NCBI RefSeq assembly: GCF_963678635.1
Contig: NC_087062.1
Coordinates: 88,819,845 to 88,883,844, forward strand
Origin: Symsagittifera roscoffensis
Taxonomy: Eukaryota; Xenacoelomorpha; Acoela; Convolutidae
DNA: 64,000 bases
Reading direction: 5' to 3'
The translations under genes and the position numbers were made by a program. The number at the start of each line of letters is the position of its first letter. Position 1 is the stretch's first letter. The notes beneath the pieces were generated by a model. The model made no database searches, was not told where the DNA came from, and saw only the letters and a program-made list of their open reading frames with translations. Positions 56,581 through 64,000 of the stretch are shown piece after piece.

Positions 56581-58812
56581 CTCTAGGGTGAAGAATTGAA
56601 AAAAAAAACGCGCAAAATCTGGAAACCCTCCCCCCCCCCCGGATTGGGAACCACTGGTCCGATCCTTATGAAAATTGGTGAGTGACTAATAGAGATGATT
56701 TTAGCCGGGCATGCCAATTTCCAGACCCCTGGGACCCCTGGGGGGCGAGTGATAATGATTTCCGAAAATGCAATTAGCACTTTTTGTAAACCGGTAACTA
56801 ATGGTCAGAATGACTTCATATTGCAATACGTTGTAGCCCTAGGCGAGGGAAGTCCACCACCGGGATTTTGAACGCATCCGGTTATTAGTTCCGGTTTTAC
56901 GCCCTATGTAAACAAAACCCACTTTTTGTTATTTCTCAACCCCTGATATTGCTAGGAGGCTGAAACTTAGGGGGATGGTAGGTTGGGGAAAGACCTATAA
57001 TGTATTAAGGTTTGGACCCAATCCGGCGGCTACGTCGAAAGCTATTAGCACTTGAAAATTGAATTAGGCTATTAACACATGATAGTGATAATTGACTTGT
57101 GATTTTAATGCACCAATGTGTAGGAGGGGCCAACCCAGAAGGGGGACGCTTTGTGACCCAATCTTCTCCGGAACTTCCTATCGGGTGAAAATGGCAATTT
57201 TAGGGAAAAGTGTTAATTGACCCAAATTTTTCGAAAATATGGAAAGGGATAGTCCGATATGATTAAAACTTGATGGGAATGATCTCCCATCGAAAAAAAG
57301 ACGTTTGGACGCGTTTGATCTCATTTGACCTCGGATGACCACTAAGAGGTCATTTGGCATTTTTGACCCCCAGACCCCCGGAACCCTCTGAAAAGCAATA
57401 AATTAGCATTGTAAGGACCCGTAAGGGGTACCTACCCACCTGAGGAGGTAAAGGGAGGCCCCTAAATTGAGAGTTTTTAGTTTTGACCTTTGTACCCAAG
57501 CGAAAGGGATTTTCTGTAATTAGCAAACATTGGGGTCAGCTTAACCCACTCCACTTGGACTTTCGATAAGAACGACAAACAAGTAAAAGTACAGCCCCGG
57601 ACAAAAATTGGGAACATCTATGGGGGGAAATGGGAATTTTTCGGGATGAAGATTTTATGAACAGCCCTAGTATATTAAATAAACTCTTGTGGTGTTTCTT
57701 TCGGATCAAAACGGACACGGTGAAGGGAATTACCCAGCCCCTGGAATAAAATTAAAAATGACCAAAGATGTCAAGTATCATGGAAGTTAAATTCCCGGTT
57801 ATGTGAGAACTACCCAATTTATGGGAAAGGAAAAAGTTAGGAAGAACTAAAATAAAATCATGCAAGGGGTCATTGGTCAAATACGATTGGGAGCTGATTT
57901 TGTAGTTGAACCCAATGTTTGCTCAGTATGTCCTGATTAACTAAGTGCCACCCCGATGTTCAATCAAAGCTGACCTAATGGTTGATTCAGCTGATAAGTC
58001 CTGAGTGGCAGCTAGTTAAGTGAATGTTAGTAGGGATAGGGAAAGGTACGCCTCTGACCGAACCGAAAATAAATAAAGATAACGATACGCGATTAAGGCA
58101 GAACCACCGAACTGGAGAAAACAAGGGTGAAACTTATAGAATTCAGACGGGTCCTGAGAGTGACTCGTGAAACTTTTAAAGTGAGTTCTCGACGCGAGAT
58201 TTTTAGTGAAGCTTTATGAAGCAAAGTTGAAGAGTTGTTTAGAATTGTTTGTAAAGTGAACTGCAAGAGGCAGCTTTCCGGAACTTATCGCAGATTAAAT
58301 TCATTGATACTTAATAAATTGTATTCAGGCCACTTAGTGGTCCTTATACTGGGCAATTTATATAGTTATTTCTGAATTCAATTACTATCCAGTGTCTTGC
58401 GATTCTTTCCGAGGAAGAGAACAGTCGAGAGCAATCGAGCAAAGGGGGCGCAATCCAGTGTAGTACATCGATCGACCACCAAATTTAACCTTTCAACCGA
58501 AGGGATTGTCACCAAATACCGGATTACAGCTCACCCCTTGCTGGTTCTGGTATTTAGGGAAGGGACTTAGCGGATAAAATAGAAGGGATAAATTGGGTCT
58601 AAAAAGTCAAATTCCCCAAGTTGACAGATAACTTTTTTGTGATGTCATAAACGTAAAAAGTGAAGTCTTTTTGATTTTCTCCCCCTTCACTGTTGTCTTT
58701 TTTCTTTATTAGTTCGTTCTTTGTCCTTGTTGCTTTCAGGATACCTTCATTCTTCTTCCGATTTTTGAATGCGTGTTTTTGCAGTTGACCCAATGAAGAT
58801 ACCGATATTGAA
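56581..58812. other. Less A+T-rich non-coding block, possibly retroelement leader/LTR
   Basis: Composition differs from the rest of the window: many GGG/CCC runs (including about 12 C near 56628-56639), CCCCTGGGACCCCTGGGGGG, and few long A/T runs. No long ORF on either strand. Around 57940-58020 an inverted repeat (AACTAAGTGCCAC and GTGGCAGCTAGTT) encloses a hairpin. AATAAA/AATAAATT signals occur at about 58067 and 58313. These features fit untranslated or LTR DNA of a different, GC-richer element, but no terminal repeat pair was found. It runs into the assembly gap. Confidence 0.4.
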
Positions 58813-59012
58813 NNNNNNNNNNNNNNNNNNNNNNNNNNNNNNNNNNNNNNNNNNNNNNNNNNNNNNNNNNNNNNNNNNNNNNNNNNNNNNNNNNNNNNNN
58901 NNNNNNNNNNNNNNNNNNNNNNNNNNNNNNNNNNNNNNNNNNNNNNNNNNNNNNNNNNNNNNNNNNNNNNNNNNNNNNNNNNNNNNNNNNNNNNNNNNNN
59001 NNNNNNNNNNNN
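58813..59012. other. Assembly gap, 200 N
   Basis: Exactly 200 N. A round number suggests a placeholder and not a measured distance, so the two sides may not be adjacent. Frames running through it are meaningless. Confidence 0.99.
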
Positions 59013-60179
59013 CTCCACGCAAAATCAGCAACCAAAAATAATCATCGGAGAAAATTGATTAATATATCATTTCAAAGCTTTTCTTAGTTGTGGTCCGAAC
59101 GATTTAAAAACAATTTGAAAAAAAATCCCATTGTCAACAAAAACCAATTTGAAACTTTTGATTTTTCGTCTAAGTTTAAGTGAGTGAATCGAGAGAGCAC
59201 GAATATTTTTGCTTAATTTAGGCCGTCTAAAATAGCTTAATTATGCTAAATTTTAATTTTCATTGAATAGAACTTGTTTTTGGAGGTTTTTATTGCAATT
59301 TTAGGAATAAAACTTCAAAAATAAAAATAACAATTAAAAAAATATTGACTTTTTTCATTGTATTTTATTTTGCTATTTCTTTCGTTATTCCATTTTTCTT
59401 CAAAAACTGTTTGCCTATATTACTATGAATGTAAAGTATGCCTAAATTATAGTTATACGTCATTTCTTTTTATCACACCACGTAGAAAAAACTACCCAAA
59501 TTTGGAGAAAAACTATTTTGTAGACTTTTTAAGATTATAGTCATTACATTCTGTGATACTTGCACAGTAACTGGCTATCCTTTCTTTTACTTCGATTTTT
59601 CTGCAGATATTTTTTTATTTGCTTGGTTTTACCTTAATTCCAGTTTCAGCATATCTCCATCTATGGCTGGTTCTTGTTCCAGAATAGTGAATGTAAATCA
59701 AATATTCTCCGTGTTGGCGATTTGAAAATTTACTGACTATTGCTCTGACGTTTCTACTCTGATCTCTTTTCTGAAGTTTTTTGCTCTTTTCTTATCATAT
59801 CTTGAGCTTATTTTTCAACTTCAAAAATGTTTGAAATCGTTTTCAAAGTCAAAAATAGTTAGTACATATCGAGATTTAAGCCATCGTCTTGGTAACTAAG
59901 AAAGTCCCCTTCACGCTAAAAAATAATTTATAACGTATGTTGGCAAGTTTATAATGGCAAAAGTATCATGTGCTCCTTTGGAGAGCACATTAAAAAATTG
60001 TTTTCGAAATGGGTTACAAAGAAGAATCTTGAAAAAAAGTTATCAAACCTGATTTATAAGAGGGTCACAATGTAACCCAAGTTCATAGTAGAATTTTATA
60101 AGTCATAAGCAACTGTAAAATGAGTTTCACTTCGATCAAACTGAAAACGGATCCAAAGGATAGAGGAACCAGTTCAATA
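59013..60179. other. Intergenic, no feature seen
   Basis: Very A/T-rich; one short hydrophobic ORF at 59358-59540 looks incidental. Confidence 0.4.
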
Positions 60180-60620
60180 CAAGTATTTATTGTTTCCAAT
60201 TATATTCTTGATAATAAACTCTGTAAAATAGTTAGAACTAACCAATCATGATCAATCACTAAAACTTACAATAATTTCTAAGGCTGAAACTATTAATAGT
60301 TTCAGCCAGAGAAGAAGAAATTTAACTTACCAAACAGTTGCTCCTTCTTGATTTTAAACCTCGCAACAATACCAGTATATAGTAGATCTATTGAGACTAG
60401 GAAATATAAGAGTAAGATTAGGATTGGTATTAGACTAAGAAGTTGAACGAACCTATCCGGCCGAAAGGATCGTTCAATTGCTTAGTCGAAGATGTAGTCA
60501 GTTTTGACGAAGAATTTTTCTGTTAGTTGGGATTTTAGTGTGGGGCAGTTTAATACCAATCCTAATCCTCCTTCACAAAAGGATTTTACTCTATGAGAAA
60601 GCCACCCGAACTTAAACTCA
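60180..60620 (+). mobile_element. Solo LTR-like fragment
   Basis: Shares, in order, AACCAATCATGATCAATCAC, a hairpin GGCTGAAACTATTAATAGTTTCAGCC (stem about 11 bp), GATCTATTGAGACTAGGAA, AAGATTAGGATTGGTATTAG, AAGAAGTTGAACGAACCTAT, CCGGCCGAAA and ACTCTATGAG with the inverted region at 10700-11080, and partly with 31530-31760. No internal element region adjoins it, so it is either a solo LTR or a fragment. Ends not determined. Confidence 0.55.
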
Positions 60621-61161
60621 GTAGGGAAAATGGAGTGTTAGTTTTCCTTTTGTGACTAAATATAATTTGACTAATTTAGTTGCACGTAAACTTTTTTCAA
60701 TCATTTCAAATTTCGGGCTTTTTACCTCACACCCCCCACCCCACATTTAAAAGTCAAATTTTGAAAACTGTTCTCAAATTTTATTGAATTTGTGTCAGTT
60801 TGAGTCTGATTTCCGGATATTGGATTTCCTCCATTGGCTTGGTGAGTTTTCCTTAATTGCCAATTAGAATTAAAAGAGAGGATAAAAAAGGGGATACAAA
60901 TTTCCGAGGTATACCACTACAATAACAGGATCACTTTTTAAAGTTTTCTTTAAAAAACGTAGACCTTTTGGAGGAACTTTTTCTCTTAACACCTCCGATG
61001 AAAGTTCAATGAAAAAACTTTATATGTAAGCCCACAAAGATCAGTTCAATATGCCATTTGAATGTCCTGCCATTTGAAATTTTGATTGGCATTTGCAGAA
61101 GCAATTACTGCAAATAAGACTGAATTCTCATTCGCATAACATTTGTAGCGCTTCAAAAGAA
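60621..61161. other. Intergenic upstream of gene F
   Basis: No coding frame except an in-frame upstream extension of gene F exon 1 (61093-61161), which I regard as untranslated. The promoter of gene F should lie here. Confidence 0.4.
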
Positions 61162-61762
61162 ATGATTCTGAAGTTATTTTCGGCATTTTTGCTAGTTTCT
61201 TTTTTTGTTCGACTAAGAGAACCCGTAAGATGCGAACAAATAAATTTTAAGCTGGAAGATGGGGCTGTTTTTACCAGCCAGCTAAGTCCGTGGCAACTTC
61301 ACAAGAAGCCAGACAAACCATTGCGGTTAGTATCAATTTATTGTTCCGGCTAATATTTGCAAGGCACTATGGCTTAAGTGTCACGCGGTTTCAGAAGCCT
61401 GTCTCTCTCATCGTGTCGAAAAATTATGTGATTCTTTCATTTTTTTCTGACTAAGTTGCTGGAAAGCGAAAAAACTACACCTGGTTTCAACAGATATAAT
61501 TCAAATTTTAGGTGGGTTAACAACCAAAATTTTGATTCGTAGGGTGCTTTTGCAAAATGACGAACTCGAAAAAGGGTGGGCTGAATACATGAAGAAAATG
61601 AACAGTTGGTGGGTTTGGACGTGGGGCGGTTGTGAGGTCAAGTACGTCTGCCGCAAACAATGCAGTAACTTCTTCGGGGACAGCTACGTAGCTCCACTGA
61701 GTAAACTCTGTCAGTTAGAAGTCAAATGTCACAAAATTGGATGTACATGTTCATGTGCCTAA
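61162..61762 (+). CDS. Gene F: secreted Trp-rich eight-cysteine peptide, second subtype
   Basis: Exons 61162-61325 and 61543-61762 are joined across a 217-bp intron (CG|GTTAGT..TCGTAG|G, phase 2 in Arg55), giving 127 residues. ATG 61162 is chosen because the pseudogene at 40208 has its ATG at the same place; upstream in-frame codons would bury the signal peptide. Residues 1-24 are a Leu/Phe/Val-rich signal ending PVRC. The proregion (EQINFKLEDG, then a Lys/Pro-rich end) differs from that of B-E. Exon 2 has SWWVWTWGGC and cysteines 85, 91, 95, 111, 117, 122, 124 and 126, one residue before the stop. The fourth spacing is five residues instead of six. AATAAA at 61884-61889 is a likely poly(A) signal. 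Confidence 0.88.
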
Positions 61763-63190
61763 TGATAAATCGAATACTCAGTTGGAAAATTTTTGTACGC
61801 GTCTGCGATATGAAACAATTTTCCATTTTCGTATGTGGAAAGCGTAACAAATGTGACTGAGAGTTCCTAGAACGTAACAGGACAATAAATTAAATACAGT
61901 GCCTCAACACTTTTTAATTTATTGCCTCGGTGATGCCAAGTAAAGCATCGAATATAATAGCGCAATTGAGGCAGGTGAATTGCGTTTGAGAAAAGTTTTC
62001 AAAACGACCGAGATTTGTTTTTTGAGTTACTTACATGTTGTATTTGCTTAAAAAGTATTGTAATATGAGACCCCTCTGTCACCCTTATATTTTTTAGAGG
62101 GACACCTCTATCAAATTTTCACCTTGAAAACATCTAGTCATACCGTTTTCACACAATTCTAAACGTACAAAACTTTAAATGAAATCTCTATGATACGTTT
62201 TTTCCATAAATGGAAGTTGTGTGACAAGCGTTTTTCTAAAAAGCAGTAATGAAATAACTTATTTCCGAGAATTTTATTTTTAGAAAAAAAAATTCAAAAA
62301 TTGTGGTTGAACAGTGCTGACTTGTGCTTACAAGCATGGAATTTTGCATAAAATTTCATTTGAGTTCAATTGTTACTGGTCGTTACCCGATAAACGAATC
62401 AGAATGTGTTTTAACTATGAAAAAAAGGGCCCTTCTAAAAAAAATCAAGTTATGTAATTAATTTCTAATTCACTTTAGTTTCAAACATTTTCAGAATCAA
62501 ATTTCACCATAAAAATAAGAAAATTAAAATTGCGTTTTACTTAACATAAAACATTCGGACAGAGTAAAATAACTGAATACTTGTATAATCCAAAAAAATA
62601 TATTTCCATGGCAGCCTATATAATCCTGTCTTACTGTAATTTAAGGCAATTTTTTTTCAGAAAAATAAACTTGAAAACATTCCACATTCAAACAGTTAAT
62701 TTTTTTGTAAGTTTTATTGATGTAAAAAGAAGCAGATTTTGATGGACCTGGCTTAAAACGAATAGTTCATCATTCTACGCAAAAATTATATCAAGAAATT
62801 GAACCGAAATTACGTTTTTGGATAGGAAAAGTTTGTCCTATTTTTGCAAAACAAAAGGAACCCTTTTGATGCTAGTAAAATCTGGAAAAAAATTAGTTTT
62901 CAATCTTTTTCTACAGGTAATCATTTTGAGAAAAGCGTTTTTAGGTTTCAGAGTTTTTTTGTTTTGTCAGAATAATTTGAACCAATACTGCTGTTTTTTA
63001 AATCGACTCTTGTTTTGGCTCAACAGTTTAAGTTTATTATGTGTGTCGAGCACATGATAACTGCAAAGCACTCTTACAATCATTTAGCGTCTCTGGACTG
63101 CGAAGCTACTCTTATAAAAACGACAGCAAAGTTTTTTTATATTGAGCTGAATATATATGATCTGATAATAAATGACACATCGACTTTTTT
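61763..63190. other. 3' flank of gene F, intergenic
   Basis: No supported gene. At 62192-62232 CCATAAATGGAAGTTGTGTGACAAG resembles the palindromic unit of the 35.6-36.6 kb element. Confidence 0.4.
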
Positions 63191-63733
63191 CTATTTGGGC
63201 CAAAATATTCAGATGTGAAAAAAATAACCATTCATTTAATTAAAAAACTGATTGAAAATAACATTGAGTAGTTCAATTTTTTTTTCTCAAAGTCAAATCA
63301 TTAATTTCAAATATTTCCTTAATTTCTAGCAAAAAAATTTACCTATATGGTTAATGTTCATGCAATTAACAATAAATTTTTAAAAAATTTTTGTTCTATG
63401 GTTTTTAGGTACAGAAGTCGGTGCTTTTTTCTTTTTTTTTCGTAAAAAGTATTGGATTCTTTTGAAAACTTTATTTTCTATCTGGGCTAAGATATTCAGA
63501 TGTGAAAAAAATTACCCACTCAATTAATTAAAAATCAGATCGAAAGTAACATTGAGTATGTCAATTTTTTTTCTCCAAGTCAAATCATTAATTTTAAAAA
63601 ATTCCTTATTTGGTTAATGTTCAGCAAATAACAAAAGAAATTTATCAAATTTTTTGTTGTTCTAAAATTTTTAGGCAGAGAAGTCGGTGCTTTTTTCATA
63701 ACAGGTATTGGATTCTTTTAAAAACTTTATTCA
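63191..63733 (+). repeat. Tandem duplication, 287-bp unit
   Basis: CTATTTGGGCCAAAATATTC at 63191 and its variant at 63478 start two units. Both contain AGATGTGAAAAAAAT, AAGTCAAATCATTAATTT, AGAAGTCGGTGCTTTTTTC and TATTGGATTCTTTT. Substitutions and indels show moderate age. Non-coding. Confidence 0.85.
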
Positions 63734-64000
63734 GAATATAGACTAGGACCTTATTTACGCTGTACAGCAAACGATTATTTTTCAATCCTTTAATATTTTC
63801 TTTTTTGTCACATGAAAAAATTTAGTGACACCAGTTCGCACCTATTCATTTATGGCAATAACATTTTACAAGCTCCGGCATAGAGCAAAACGCTTTAAGG
63901 ATCTCCAGACTTTGTATTTGATTTTCATAATTACACTTGAAAAAGCTTTTTGAAAATTGACTAAGAGATGCTGCTAATTGAATCAAAATTTTCAGCTCGA
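63734..64000. other. Window end, no feature seen
   Basis: A/T-rich sequence without a supported gene. Confidence 0.4.

Noticed and set aside
58599-59041. ORFs spanning the N block
   Set aside because: Unknown bases cannot support an open frame.

Overview
The window looks like draft-assembly nuclear DNA from an invertebrate animal. It is strongly A+T-rich by eye. It contains two-exon genes with GT..AG introns of 0.2 to 3.6 kb, poly(A)-signal-like sites, a 200-N gap, and many animal-type transposable elements: Ty3/mdg4-like, BEL/Pao-like, LINE-type and Tc1/mariner DD41D. I cannot name the species or even the phylum. I saw no rRNA, tRNA or CRISPR array.

The only host genes I can support are a dispersed tandem family of small secreted cysteine-rich peptides, all on the + strand between 11.8 and 61.8 kb. 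Five look intact: A 11833-12592, B 26587-29198, C 30519-34541, E 51522-54245 and F 61162-61762. Two are clear pseudogenes (40208-40842 and D 43747-45420) and one is an exon-2 scrap (49158-49214). All intact members share one architecture. Exon 1 encodes a signal peptide and a polar, mostly acidic segment. A phase-2 intron always splits an Arg codon. Exon 2 encodes a Trp-rich lead (W-W-x-W-x-W-x-G-C in most) followed by eight cysteines spaced C-x5-C-x3-C-x14-16-C-x5/6-C-x4-C-x-C-x-C. C-x3-C followed by C-x-C recalls cysteine-stabilised alpha-beta (defensin-like) folds, but that is inference and no function is shown. The family is the best candidate for an undescribed system here.

Layout. 1-11.1 kb: a minus-strand, decayed Ty3-like LTR retrotransposon whose internal NC-protease segment occurs twice, 4,972 bp apart, creating an integrase/NC chimera. 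11.8-12.6 kb: gene A. 12.6-26.5 kb: intergenic DNA with repeats, an 85-bp tandem array, a BEL/Pao relic and a 1.56-kb tandem duplication. One duplicate carries a clean insertion of a 521-bp repeat (called R1 here) that is absent from the other. 26.6-34.5 kb: genes B and C with mobile elements in their introns. 34.5-40.2 kb: palindrome-rich DNA. 40.2-45.4 kb: the two pseudogenes, one with a MITE-like hairpin element inside exon 1. 46.1-47.6 kb: a nearly intact mariner-type transposon. 47.6-51.2 kb: repeats and the gene scrap. 51.5-54.2 kb: gene E, its intron holding three nested fold-back elements. 54.8-56.1 kb: a LINE relic. 56.5-58.6 kb: less A+T-rich, non-coding, possibly retroelement DNA, then the gap. 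61.2-61.8 kb: gene F. The rest is low-complexity or duplicated non-coding DNA.

The picture is a birth-and-death peptide gene cluster (duplication, divergence, pseudogenisation) embedded in, and repeatedly hit by, mobile elements.
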